DNA from: a virus | Reading direction: 5' to 3' (one strand) | Length of the DNA: 24,969 nucleotides | IMG/VR virus record: IMGVR_UViG_3300021962_000605 | Coordinates: 1 to 24,969 of that record | Shown: piece by piece, positions 3,712 to 11,042 of the stretch | How the letters are laid out: each line of letters opens with the position of its first letter | Numbering within the stretch: the stretch's first letter is position 1 | Position numbers and translations under genes: made by a program | Notes under the pieces: generated by a model | Databases searched by the model: none | The model's input: only the letters and a program-made list of their open reading frames with translations | What the model was told of the DNA's origin: nothing

Positions 3712-6216
3712 TTAAAAAAATTCATCATCTGTCTTTTTTTCAATATTAAAATTATATAACTTTTTCCCTCCCGACCCTTTATCCCTCTTATTTTTTAACA
3801 TGATCCCTAAAATGGAACACGATTCTTCAATCCCCTTGGTAAACCTTTTTACACTATAATCCTTCTTTTCAAACCCACTCATTGTTATAAAATCATTATA
3901 TAATTGTTCTAACTTTATCCACCCTGGTTGCTCCTCATATACACTCATCAAAAACTCCAAAAACTCCTCTCCGAACTGCACCCTGATCTGCTTCCTTTTA
4001 ATTTTGTCACTCGACTTGACTTCCAGCACTCCAAAGTCAAGGTATCCCTGTACCGCTTCAAACATCAAATTATAGAACCGATTCCATTCGTCTTTGTCCC
4101 AATCGTCAAAAAGCTTATGTCCAAATTCATCCTCCGGAGTCCTGGTTGGCCCGAAATATCCGCTAAATTCCAACACTTTCTGCCTCCTTTTAGCATGGTT
4201 ACCAGAGTTAGGAATCGTATAATTCGTTGTAAACATCACCTTTGGTGAATCCTTATAAGGGATAAAAAGTTCATCTTTGTTCTTCTTCTCTACTGTGATA
4301 CCTTCTGTGATTATTGAGTAAAAACCCTCAAAATCCACGTTCCTTCGAGTGTCCTCAATCGCCAAGATCCTTGTATCAAGGTCAACCCTTTGAAAAGCAA
4401 ACGACTTGTCAAATTTGAAGTTCTTCCCATCCACCCGAACAATGTTCAAAAGGTAACCCAATGCCTTTACAAATATTCCCTTCCCAGTCCCACCACCATT
4501 GGCTTCCTTCTCAGTTTCTTCAGCCAGGATTACCGAGAATGGGCGTGATGGGTCTTTATAATTGTGCAATAAATAGCCTATCAACCCAAGAGCATAGATA
4601 TACCTATCTGTATCATTGTCCGAAATCCGTTCAATAAACCTAAAATATTCAATCTTCGCAAGTTCAATATCATCTTCAAGTACAATGAAATGGTCGATTA
4701 CTTGCGTTTTCCATACTACTTTACCCAATTCCCCATACGACCTAAGAGTTATTGCATTTTTTGCAACTACTACTACACCATTCTTGAACGGGAAAAAAGC
4801 TTCATCCTTGGTATCCTTTAGAAACTCCAAGTTTGCTCTATCAAAAAACTCAAAGTAGGCATCAGAGAAGAAAATGCTCGCACCTTTATAAATCAACTCC
4901 AACAAGTCTTGTGGCGTGACTCCTCCATCAAACGAGTCGGGTAGCTTGTCAATGTAGTCCTTTATAAACCTTTTTATCTGCTCCGTTGATGCCTCCTCCA
5001 CAAACCCATCCTTTACCCTGATCAACCTATAAATGGTTGACCCACTATCGTAGAAGTAAAGCCTAAACCCACCATTTGTGACTAAAAATACTTGCAATTT
5101 GTATCTATTTATAGATGCCACCCCTTTATCATCAACATCCCAGAACGTGCAAATCTCCTCTCCCCACCTTGCATCAAGTTCATCAACCATCACCTTTGCA
5201 TCTTCAACGCTTTTATTGTGTTTTTTAACTAAAATCGTAATCAAATCATCCTTAGATGCCCCATCATTCCTCTTGGTAAACAACTCCCTCTCTACCCTAT
5301 CACCGAAGGATGTTTTTTTTTCTCCAAACCCCAAGTCAAGCAGCTTTCGTGCAGCCAGTTTAAAGTCACCATCACATTCCAATATGGCAAAAACTGCACT
5401 AAGCTTATACCCTTTCTGTACTTGAAATGGGGTGTTCACCGAAAAAACGCTAAATAATCCCATTCCTACGTTCCATGATCCACTATGCTCGGCACCCGAC
5501 CCTGGTCTAAGAAAATAAATCCTCTCACTATTTTGCTTCACTACCTTCCAACCATTCCTCTGCATCAGGTCAACAATATCTCCACGCCTATTGTAATCAT
5601 CAAATGGCGATACCCCATACTCCTTGGTTGACGGCCTCTGGTGTGCTTCAATTACTTGCTCTTCAAATATCTCGTTGAATGACCGCATAATCTCAAACAA
5701 CACCTCTCGTTCATCCGATGTTATAACATTGATGCCTTCTTGCTCGACTTCATAACCCGATGTAGGCGGTGCAACAACATATCCACCTTCTCCCCTTGTT
5801 TCAATAATGCAATAAGATTTGATGGAAGGGTTATTCTTTGCCTCTTCCAATGTCGGTAGTCGTTGTGCAAGCTTTTGATTTGCTTCAATCGCCTCGCATT
5901 TATAGATGAGGTGTTTGCCATTACTTCTAGTTTTTACAATGTGTAGTTTAAGGAACAAATCGTGGGGAATTGCACCTTTTATAGCCTCCCATAGGTCATA
6001 CGTTTCGTATTTCGTATCAATGTCAATCACCTCAACATTACCACTTACCGACCCACAAATAATCGCCACTCCTTTTGCCCTATTATCTGACATTTGACGG
6101 CTTAATTCCTCCTTGCTTACCATTTGCTCTTGGTACACCTTCCAAGGGAAAATAGCCTGTTTATTTTCATTTACAGCAATAGTGTTGATGCCTTGTTCTA
6201 AGTATTTAGTTACCAT
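3712..6216 (-). CDS. Bifunctional primase-helicase (prim-pol plus SF3-like helicase)
   Basis: 834 residues. The N-terminal part is a prim-pol (archaeo-eukaryotic primase) domain: catalytic acidic pair in VEVIDIDTKY (D65, D67), the following histidine strand NGKHLIYK (H102) and GEGGYVVAPPTSG (142-154). A linker at about 270-300 (SAVFAILECDGDFKLAARKL) resembles the helical PriCT region. The C-terminal part is a P-loop helicase of the D5/SF3 type: Walker A GGGTGKG (574-580), acidic Walker B ILAIED (617-622), sensor TTNYT with N665, and likely arginine finger in AKRRQK (675-680). It should prime and unwind phage DNA at the fork. It overlaps the SNase-like gene by 7 bases upstream, and its 3' end abuts the candidate origin. 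Length fits phage primase-helicases of this architecture. The start is the first ATG, chosen because of the overlap. Confidence 0.9.
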   Translation of the reverse strand: MVTKYLEQGINTIAVNENKQAIFPWKVYQEQMVSKEELSRQMSDNRAKGVAIICGSVSGNVEVIDIDTKYETYDLWEAIKGAIPHDLFLKLHIVKTRSNGKHLIYKCEAIEANQKLAQRLPTLEEAKNNPSIKSYCIIETRGEGGYVVAPPTSGYEVEQEGINVITSDEREVLFEIMRSFNEIFEEQVIEAHQRPSTKEYGVSPFDDYNRRGDIVDLMQRNGWKVVKQNSERIYFLRPGSGAEHSGSWNVGMGLFSVFSVNTPFQVQKGYKLSAVFAILECDGDFKLAARKLLDLGFGEKKTSFGDRVERELFTKRNDGASKDDLITILVKKHNKSVEDAKVMVDELDARWGEEICTFWDVDDKGVASINRYKLQVFLVTNGGFRLYFYDSGSTIYRLIRVKDGFVEEASTEQIKRFIKDYIDKLPDSFDGGVTPQDLLELIYKGASIFFSDAYFEFFDRANLEFLKDTKDEAFFPFKNGVVVVAKNAITLRSYGELGKVVWKTQVIDHFIVLEDDIELAKIEYFRFIERISDNDTDRYIYALGLIGYLLHNYKDPSRPFSVILAEETEKEANGGGTGKGIFVKALGYLLNIVRVDGKNFKFDKSFAFQRVDLDTRILAIEDTRRNVDFEGFYSIITEGITVEKKNKDELFIPYKDSPKVMFTTNYTIPNSGNHAKRRQKVLEFSGYFGPTRTPEDEFGHKLFDDWDKDEWNRFYNLMFEAVQGYLDFGVLEVKSSDKIKRKQIRVQFGEEFLEFLMSVYEEQPGWIKLEQLYNDFITMSGFEKKDYSVKRFTKGIEESCSILGIMLKNKRDKGSGGKKLYNFNIEKKTDDEFF

Positions 6217-6524
6217 GATAAGTTCTCCATTAATAAGTAATCGTTCACGCTGATCTTGTCCAAATGCCCATCATCAAAGAATGTGAAAATCTTCACAATT
6301 GGTCGACCATGTTGGTCAAGTTTGACCGAGTTAACATAAACAAGACTGTTTACTGGCATCAACTCTCTAAGCATCCTACCAGCCTTCTCCTCATGGTCAC
6401 CCAAGATGGCAACATTGTGCAATAAGCAATTGCTTGTATGGGTCATCCCAAACCCAAGGTCAAATGTGATGTTGATGATGCCGTTGTTCAAAACGCGATT
6501 GATTTTACCTTTAAAAGTGTACAT
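6210..6524 (-). CDS. Degenerate SNase-like (OB-fold) protein
   Basis: 104 residues. The start, YTFKGKINRVLNNGIINITF followed by DLGFGMT, follows the N-terminal strands of staphylococcal nuclease-like domains, which normally read KV.RVIDGDT...iDLGF....R.RL..I. Here the DGD of the turn is NNG and the RxRL strand reads SNCLL, so the Arg and Asp/Glu expected for metal binding and catalysis are not seen. It is probably a binding protein or an inactive nuclease. It sits between VRR-NUC and primase genes, overlaps the latter by 7 bases, and is surely part of the replication unit. The family assignment is by pattern and is moderate. An unrelated OB-fold protein is the alternative. Confidence 0.6.
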   Translation of the reverse strand: MYTFKGKINRVLNNGIINITFDLGFGMTHTSNCLLHNVAILGDHEEKAGRMLRELMPVNSLVYVNSVKLDQHGRPIVKIFTFFDDGHLDKISVNDYLLMENLSW

Positions 6525-6566
6525 AGTTATTGTTTTAGTATATAAAAAAAAACTTTGTATTGATGC

Positions 6567-6839
6567 TCAATATTCCTTATAGCAATGTATGTCAATATCC
6601 TCAATACACGTCACCACTCTCGCAAAAACACCCATCTTGTTCAGCTTCTCAATCATATATTTCTGCAATTCCGATACCACCCCTTTATCAGTCTTAATCT
6701 CCAACATTATGACTACCCCTTTCCTAATTGCCATCAGGTCACAAATCCCAGGTGTTGAGGTGGCAATAAGCTTGGTAACAAACCACCCATGATCTTTTAG
6801 CTTCTTAGCTACTTTTGTTTGTAGTTGTGATTCTTTCAT
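6567..6839 (-). CDS. VRR-NUC domain nuclease (PD-(D/E)XK)
   Basis: 90 residues, the usual size of a minimal phage VRR-NUC protein. Features in order are an N-terminal helix ESQLQTKVAKKLKDHGWF, a GICDLMAIRKG loop with catalytic D34, and strand VVIMLEIKT with E47 and K49 (the ExK part). A helix beginning VSELQKYMIEKLNKMG and a final strand ARVVTCIEDI complete the fold. Family members act on branched or flapped DNA; a Holliday-junction or replication-fork role is likely but not shown. Its first 35 bases overlap the 3' end of the methyltransferase gene, so the two are co-transcribed. Confidence 0.85.
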   Translation of the reverse strand: MKESQLQTKVAKKLKDHGWFVTKLIATSTPGICDLMAIRKGVVIMLEIKTDKGVVSELQKYMIEKLNKMGVFARVVTCIEDIDIHCYKEY

Positions 6840-7833
6840 ATTGTTCTATTGCTTTAAATATTTGATAAACTACTTGCGGAACTATTGCATTTCCTCCTGC
6901 TTTGATGGATTCGTTTCGCCATTTAGGAAAGGTAATAGAGTCCAATCTGTCGGAAATCCCATCATTTCCAATACAAATTGGGGAGACAGATGGGAACGAG
7001 TCCCAAGCATTTCGTTGATATGACTGCCCAAATCGTCCCCTTTCCAATTTTCTGTTTTCCAATGCATCCTCTCGTCTGATGTTCTTGGTGTAGGCAACAT
7101 CCCCTTCAGTGCTAAAATATGGAGATTGGGTGATGGTATTTCCTTCCCTTCTTGTTCCATTCTCTTTTTCCTTGCTTCCCAAGTTTCCAAACTCTCCTGA
7201 ATTGTCAATGCCCTTGGTGTTGGTAGCAATCCCCTCAATGCCATTTGGTCGAGTGGCATCGTGAATGGTTTGTGACCTTTGTCTACCAATCTCTCCATTC
7301 TCTGGTCGTATGCCTCGAAGTTGGTTTGTTCTCTCGCTTGTGCGAGTGGAGTGGGCAACAAACCAGATTCTGTCCCTACGGTGTGGGGCGTTGACGGCAC
7401 AAGCTGGAAGTAGAAACGGTGTAATTTCGTAGCCTTCAGCTTCCAGGTCAGCTTGCACTTCATCGAATACCACCCCTCCATTCCAATTAGTAAGTCCGCG
7501 AACGTTTTCGCCCACGACCCAACGCGGTTGAATTTCTCGAATTGCTCTAAGCATTTCCGGCCAGAGGTGGCGGTCATCTTCTTTTCCAAGTCGTTTTCCT
7601 GCACTTGAGTATGGTTGACAAGGGAATCCTCCTGTGAGAATATCAATTCTGTTTGCATATTTAGTAAAGTTAGATTTTTTTATATCAGTAAATTGTTCAG
7701 CATTCGGCCAGTAGTGATGTAGGACTTTTTGCCCAAATTCATTCCATTCACAATGGAATTTATTCTCCCATCCCATCCATTCTGCTGCTAAATCAAATCC
7801 ACCAATACCTGAAAATAGTGATCCGTGAGTCAT
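6805..7833 (-). CDS. C5 cytosine DNA methyltransferase
   Basis: 342 residues. It transfers a methyl group from S-adenosylmethionine to cytosine C5 in a specific DNA site. Motifs: I LFSGIGGFDLA (6-16); II with E29; IV GGFPCQPYSSAG (68-79) with catalytic C72; VI VGENVRGL (107-114); VIII APHRRDRIWFVA (149-160); X GGNAIVPQ (313-320). The region between VIII and IX, the target-recognition part, is hydrophilic and low in complexity (about 163-280). No restriction endonuclease partner is visible, so it is probably an orphan phage methyltransferase that masks the phage DNA. It overlaps the 71-residue gene upstream by 4 bases (ATGA) and VRR-NUC downstream. Most of the gene also carries a second long open frame, described separately. 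Confidence 0.95.
   Translation of the reverse strand: MTHGSLFSGIGGFDLAAEWMGWENKFHCEWNEFGQKVLHHYWPNAEQFTDIKKSNFTKYANRIDILTGGFPCQPYSSAGKRLGKEDDRHLWPEMLRAIREIQPRWVVGENVRGLTNWNGGVVFDEVQADLEAEGYEITPFLLPACAVNAPHRRDRIWFVAHSTRTSERTNQLRGIRPENGEIGRQRSQTIHDATRPNGIEGIATNTKGIDNSGEFGNLGSKEKENGTRREGNTITQSPYFSTEGDVAYTKNIRREDALENRKLERGRFGQSYQRNAWDSFPSVSPICIGNDGISDRLDSITFPKWRNESIKAGGNAIVPQVVYQIFKAIEQYERITTTNKSS
6882..7658 (-). CDS. 258-codon ORF overprinted inside the methyltransferase gene
   Basis: This open frame lies entirely within the methyltransferase gene on the same strand, in the +1 frame. It has its own ATG; an in-frame stop lies only eight codons upstream. The product has clear repeats: GLLPTPLAQA (near 98), GLLPTPRALT (near 143) and GMLPTPRTSD (near 190). 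A segment rich in Lys and aromatic residues, LTWKLKATKLHRFYFQLVPS, precedes them, and the C-terminus is LSPQFVLEMMGFPTDWTLLP. From memory, sequences with WPTP/LPTP repeats and a final MMGFP..WT are widespread as hypothetical proteins near phage C5 methyltransferases, so this is probably a conserved overprinted gene and not chance. Function unknown; a partner or specificity factor of the methyltransferase is a guess. Confidence 0.5.
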   Translation of the reverse strand: MQTELIFSQEDSLVNHTQVQENDLEKKMTATSGRKCLEQFEKFNRVGSWAKTFADLLIGMEGWYSMKCKLTWKLKATKLHRFYFQLVPSTPHTVGTESGLLPTPLAQAREQTNFEAYDQRMERLVDKGHKPFTMPLDQMALRGLLPTPRALTIQESLETWEARKKRMEQEGKEIPSPNLHILALKGMLPTPRTSDERMHWKTENWKGDDLGSHINEMLGTRSHLSPQFVLEMMGFPTDWTLLPFLNGETNPSKQEEMQ

Positions 7834-8045
7834 CTTATCTTAGTTTTATCGGGATTATTCCCTTTGTCATTAAACTTAACGTATTCATAGGTCGGGTAGA
7901 ACTCATCAAATAGTTCTTGCGACCCCCAGATGCCGTTCTGCATCTCAAACAACCACTCACCATCTCTAATCAACCACCTTGCATTTTTCCTCCTTTGGTT
8001 GCCCTTTATGTATTCGGTAATTGAACTTGTAGTTTTTTGTGCCAT
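7830..8045 (-). CDS. Hypothetical 71-residue protein
   Basis: Basic protein with many aromatic residues (RRKNARWLIRDGEWLFEMQNGIWG, in two stretches) and an acidic/basic tail. I do not recognise the family. Its stop overlaps the methyltransferase start in an ATGA arrangement, implying translational coupling. It may assist the methyltransferase, but only position suggests so. The ATG at 8045 follows a leader containing AACTATG, like other genes here. Upstream there are 38 bases to the end of the small membrane peptide gene. Confidence 0.65.
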   Translation of the reverse strand: MAQKTTSSITEYIKGNQRRKNARWLIRDGEWLFEMQNGIWGSQELFDEFYPTYEYVKFNDKGNNPDKTKIR

Positions 8046-8083
8046 AGTTTAATTGTTTTAGTTTTTAAGGTGATTTACTACGT

Positions 8084-8209
8084 TTATAAGCGTTTTATTA
8101 AACTTTTAAGTGTATAAAATGTTTGTGAGGCAATAAAAATAATGATAAAAACGGGAATAGATACAATTACAAAATATAAAACTGTTAAAATATATATAAA
8201 AAGCTTCAT
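8084..8209 (-). CDS. 41-residue membrane peptide
   Basis: A hand-found frame. The ATG at 8209 overlaps the helicase stop in an ATGA arrangement (8206-8209), the same coupling seen at several other junctions in this operon, which is the main support. The product is one long hydrophobic stretch (LFIYILTVLYFVIVSIPVF and on) ending in a basic tail, SLIKRL. It fills most of what otherwise would be a 160-base gap. A single-pass inner-membrane protein is likely; role unknown. Confidence 0.5.
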   Translation of the reverse strand: MKLFIYILTVLYFVIVSIPVFIIIFIASQTFYTLKSLIKRL

Positions 8210-9450
8210 AGGTAGTCCTTTTTAAATATGTTAGTAGTGTAGTCAGTCTTATCCATCACAGCTTTATATATCTTATCCTCAATCCCACCTTTGCTAAATA
8301 TCCAATGAATATTGGCATCTTTCGTACGATCTTTCGTTTGGATTCTTGCACGAGATTGGAAGTACGACACCGCACTAAAGTCAATGTTATAAAACACCAG
8401 GGCATCAGCAGTGCTAATGTTGACCCCTTCACGACCCGATTGGATTTGTGAAATGAACACCAAATTGGTTGACTCATTAAATGCTACCGGGTCAGTTGTC
8501 AAGTTTTCCGACCCAAAAACATACCTTATTGCCATCTCCTCCGCTATAAACTTATAGTAAATAGCTATCTTTTGACCTACAAACTTCTCCTTTATATAGT
8601 TAGCCTTTGTGTAGTCAAACACCTTGCCTATCCTCTCTGGTTCATCTACAATGACTGATCCGCTAAAGATTTGGTGTAGCTTCTGCATCAACTTTACCGC
8701 AGTATCGGCAAGCACCACCTCTCCATCCTTATTGGTCATTATCTTGTCAATGCGTAGCCTCTCCGCAAACTTATAGGTTGACTCTTGCATTTCTACATGA
8801 TGTACAGTTTCTTGTACAAATGATACAAATCCAGCCTCCTCTTGGGTGTAAGTAATGAACAAGTGCTTGCACGCCTCCATCACCATCTTCTCATCGGCAC
8901 GCTTGTAGTCATTGAACGATTGACCATTTATCATCATTTTTTTGATGTTTACATAGTCACTCGCCCATTTGTAGAAAGTCTTGTAATGGTCAAATGGTGA
9001 GTAACTACTAACCCAGAACTGATGGTAGAGTTGTGAATAGGACTCGGGGTGCGGAGTGCCACTCAAATAAATGATAGGCTTACCTATGCAAATCCTCTTC
9101 ATCTCTATTGTCCTACCACTTGGCTTAGGAAAAGCACCAAGAGAGTGTGCCTCATCAATGATGACAATGTCAAATGATTCGTGAACATTGCCGAGTTGCT
9201 CGTAGTTAGTGACAAATATTTGCAACGATGTTGCATATTCATCACGTTGCTTTAGGATGTCACTAATAGCTTTCTTTTTAGTGATGAAGAGAATCTTTGT
9301 TGCACCAAATTTATGAGCAGTAGCAATGGCGGTGAGGGTCTTGCCGGTTCTGACTTGCATTGCTAAGTATGCAATCTTATACGTTTGCAATAACTTGACC
9401 GCCTTGTCGCTTATTTCCTCTTGGTAATCTCTAAGCCTCATGGTCAACAT
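8206..9450 (-). CDS. SF2 (SNF2/DEAH-type) helicase
   Basis: 414 residues; an ATP-dependent DNA translocase. Motifs in order: Q-like LRDYQEEI near 6-13; motif I MQVRTGKT with K37; Ia region ILFITKKKAI; motif II DEAH (99-102); motif III SGTP (130-133); motif V GREGVNIS; motif VI YFQSRARIQ. The length and the compact second lobe fit phage helicases related to SNF2/UvsW-like enzymes that act in recombination and fork repair. It may start at 9450 or at the in-frame ATG at 9441 (MRLRDYQ, a more typical beginning). The previous gene overlaps its start by 20 bases and a membrane-peptide gene overlaps its stop. Confidence 0.9.
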   Translation of the reverse strand: MLTMRLRDYQEEISDKAVKLLQTYKIAYLAMQVRTGKTLTAIATAHKFGATKILFITKKKAISDILKQRDEYATSLQIFVTNYEQLGNVHESFDIVIIDEAHSLGAFPKPSGRTIEMKRICIGKPIIYLSGTPHPESYSQLYHQFWVSSYSPFDHYKTFYKWASDYVNIKKMMINGQSFNDYKRADEKMVMEACKHLFITYTQEEAGFVSFVQETVHHVEMQESTYKFAERLRIDKIMTNKDGEVVLADTAVKLMQKLHQIFSGSVIVDEPERIGKVFDYTKANYIKEKFVGQKIAIYYKFIAEEMAIRYVFGSENLTTDPVAFNESTNLVFISQIQSGREGVNISTADALVFYNIDFSAVSYFQSRARIQTKDRTKDANIHWIFSKGGIEDKIYKAVMDKTDYTTNIFKKDYL

Positions 9451-9625
9451 TTTGAGGAAGTATTACGCTTCTTACATATCCCATCATTCTAAATTGCTCG
9501 ACTATTGTTTGTAACTCTTGTACGGCTTCGCCAGAGTAGATCATGGCATCAATTAACTCTCCAAGTAGTTTGTGCCTTTCGTTGATGTTGAGGTCACCCC
9601 ATTTAGGCAATTGCATTTCGGACAT
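9431..9625 (-). CDS. Hypothetical 64-residue helical protein
   Basis: Mostly helical and acidic: LPKWGDLNINERHKLLGELI, then DAMIYSGEAVQELQTIVEQF and a short strand RSVILPQ. Composition and heptad-like spacing look like a folded all-alpha protein. I do not know the family. Its end overlaps the helicase start by 20 bases, and its start overlaps the zinc-ribbon frame by 73 bases. The ATG at 9625 follows an A-rich leader (AAAAAACAATCACT), like real starts in this genome. Confidence 0.65.
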   Translation of the reverse strand: MSEMQLPKWGDLNINERHKLLGELIDAMIYSGEAVQELQTIVEQFRMMGYVRSVILPQNVDHEA

Positions 9626-9702
9626 AGTGATTGTTTTTTAAGTGTTATAGTGTATAAAGATTTGCAGAGTCGGCATTTAATCCAAATCGGGTTCAACATC
9701 AT
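9553..9702 (-). CDS. Small zinc-ribbon protein (overlaps both neighbours)
   Basis: 49 residues if it starts at the ATG pair at 9702/9699; the frame is open upstream to 9744 but that start is TTG. Two CxxC knuckles, CRLC and CPKC, lie 13 residues apart, a classic rubredoxin-type zinc ribbon, and hard to get by chance. It overlaps the end of the 30-residue gene (26 nt) and the start of the 64-residue gene (73 nt), so three frames are used in sequence. A small DNA- or protein-binding zinc module is likely. Whether it is translated is uncertain because of the long overlap. Confidence 0.5.
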   Translation of the reverse strand: MMLNPIWIKCRLCKSLYTITLKKQSLCPKCNCLNGVTSTSTKGTNYLES

Positions 9703-9769
9703 GTTGCGTTTCATCTTCTTCGTAATAGTTGCCATAAGTTTCAAGTTGCCAAAGTTCGTAAGGGGTCAT
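9677..9769 (-). CDS. 30-residue acidic peptide
   Basis: A hand-found frame starting at ATG 9769, overlapping the stop of the upstream gene as ATGA (9766-9769). The product, MTPYELWQLETYGNYYEEDE and a further acidic tail, is strongly acidic and aromatic, unlike random AT-rich translation. It closes the apparent gap between the 110-residue gene and the zinc-ribbon gene. Function unknown. Confidence 0.5.
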   Translation of the reverse strand: MTPYELWQLETYGNYYEEDETQHDVEPDLD

Positions 9770-10098
9770 AAAATATTTATTTCAACTGTCTTTCCTTTTA
9801 AAATATCGGTTAGCAAGCCTTCAAGCATATCTCTTTGTTCTGGGTTTAGGAGTGCCACTTTCTCAATCAAGGAGTCGTAGGAAAAAGCATCGCTTGCAAT
9901 CTCTCTTCTCATTCCTTCTCTCACCTCATCTCCAAAGTGGGGATAGGTTATAACATCTCTAAATATCCAAGCAATTCGTTTAGAGTAATTGTCAAATATG
10001 ACTGCTCCACGAGTGCCTGGTGCTGACCGAACAAAGTCCTTTGCATACTCATCAGCAAGCTTTAGGTGATGAATGAAGCTAACAACGCTACTCCCCAT
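9766..10098 (-). CDS. Hypothetical 110-residue protein
   Basis: Soluble, mixed alpha/beta by appearance, with a conserved-looking middle (APGTRGAVIFDNYSKRIAWI) and a helical C-terminal part (LLNPEQRDMLEGLLTDILKG). I do not recognise it. It overlaps the MazG-like gene by 11 bases and is coupled by ATGA to the acidic peptide gene, so it belongs to the early/DNA-metabolism operon. No membrane segment or signal peptide is seen. Confidence 0.7.
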   Translation of the reverse strand: MGSSVVSFIHHLKLADEYAKDFVRSAPGTRGAVIFDNYSKRIAWIFRDVITYPHFGDEVREGMRREIASDAFSYDSLIEKVALLNPEQRDMLEGLLTDILKGKTVEINIL

Positions 10099-10279
10099 TT
10101 ATGTCCCTTTTCATACGTTCAAGATACAAAATCGCATCCATAAGTTCATCTTGTAAATGTTCCATCCAATCCTCTACATCAAGGTCATTGCGTTCAAGCG
10201 TGCATCCATACTTTGAGATGCCTCTTTGTGACCTTTGGTTGAACTTCTCAATTACTTTCTCTACTATTTTATCCTTCAT
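10088..10279 (-). CDS. MazG-like / all-alpha NTP-pyrophosphohydrolase-type small protein
   Basis: 63 residues. The pattern QRGISKYGCTLERNDLDVED followed by WMEHLQDELMDAILYLERMK matches the short phage proteins related to MazG and dUTPase-like all-alpha pyrophosphohydrolases. In these the helix with E..D (here E45, D48) helps bind magnesium and the nucleotide. It is shorter than full MazG (about 100 residues per domain), so it may be a minimal dimeric form or a binding module. It overlaps the nuclease gene upstream and the 110-residue gene downstream, by 11 bases each. A role in nucleotide pool cleaning is inferred from the family. Confidence 0.6.
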   Translation of the reverse strand: MKDKIVEKVIEKFNQRSQRGISKYGCTLERNDLDVEDWMEHLQDELMDAILYLERMKRDINGE

Positions 10280-11021
10280 TTTTCTTATGTGTTAGTTGGT
10301 AAGATGTTCTTTTTGGCTTTATGTCCTCATTGATTGACTTCCAAAGGTCAAAGGTTGTTTGGAATGTTTTCCAATCTTGCTCGCTTTCTTCCAAAGTTCT
10401 GGTCAATAGTTGCCACCCAATGCCTTGTATTGCACCACCCTTCCCGGCAGTCCTGGTCTTGGCATTTAGCCACAAAATAGCTACTCCTTCAACATGGTAG
10501 TCATATTCCTTCAAGAGTTCATTATAAGCCGCTAATTGCAACCAATACGAGTTGTGCATATTGTTGGATGTCTTTATGTCAACAAGATACTCCTTGCCAT
10601 TTATTTCAAGCACTCTGTCAACTGTCCCCGCGAACCCAAGCACATCGGATGAGAAGTGCATCTCCATCATACGCATCTTTGGGGATTGGGTATTACAAAA
10701 GTCAACATATCTCTCAAACATTGCCCACTCCATCATTTTGTATTTAGGCTTACCATTTTGGTTGACAAAGGTCACCTCTTCGTGTTGATCGTACTTCTCT
10801 GTGAGTTCATGCACGAGTGACCCTCTTTTGCCAGCCTCATCACGAATGGTGTCAGCATCGGAGCCAACATCTTTGAGCCATTTGAAAAACGCTGCATCCT
10901 TTGGGTAAGCCTCTAAAATTGTGGTTACTGATGGAACGTAGTTCCCATTCTCCGTAGCGTAGAACCGATTGTCAATGAACTCAATCCTACCTTTGTTGAT
11001 GTCAATGTTGAAATTTTGCAT
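10269..11021 (-). CDS. PD-(D/E)XK exonuclease, Cas4/RecB-like
   Basis: 250 residues. Motifs in order: a VPSVTTIL segment near 29-36, common at the start of this phage family; GSLVHE with H71; GFAGTVDRV with D135; LVDIKTS with D148 and K150; QLAAY (162-166). These are the conserved positions of the RecB/Cas4-type nuclease fold. No four-Cys Fe-S cluster of Cas4 is seen. Such phage enzymes resect DNA ends for recombination and act beside an SSB or annealing protein; the SSB-like gene is the nearest upstream protein gene, with the tRNA-like element between. No Cas1, Cas2 or repeats are nearby, so a CRISPR role is not suggested. Confidence 0.85.
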   Translation of the reverse strand: MQNFNIDINKGRIEFIDNRFYATENGNYVPSVTTILEAYPKDAAFFKWLKDVGSDADTIRDEAGKRGSLVHELTEKYDQHEEVTFVNQNGKPKYKMMEWAMFERYVDFCNTQSPKMRMMEMHFSSDVLGFAGTVDRVLEINGKEYLVDIKTSNNMHNSYWLQLAAYNELLKEYDYHVEGVAILWLNAKTRTAGKGGAIQGIGWQLLTRTLEESEQDWKTFQTTFDLWKSINEDIKPKRTSYQLTHKKNEG

Positions 11022-11042
11022 AGTATTTGTTTAAAAAGTGAG

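Noticed and set aside
5721-5921. 66-codon minus-strand ORF within the primase-helicase
   Set aside because: Out-of-frame shadow of a well-supported gene with no family-like pattern, unlike the methyltransferase overlap.
8256-8477. 73-codon ORF within the helicase gene
   Set aside because: Alternate-frame shadow, low complexity, no conserved features.
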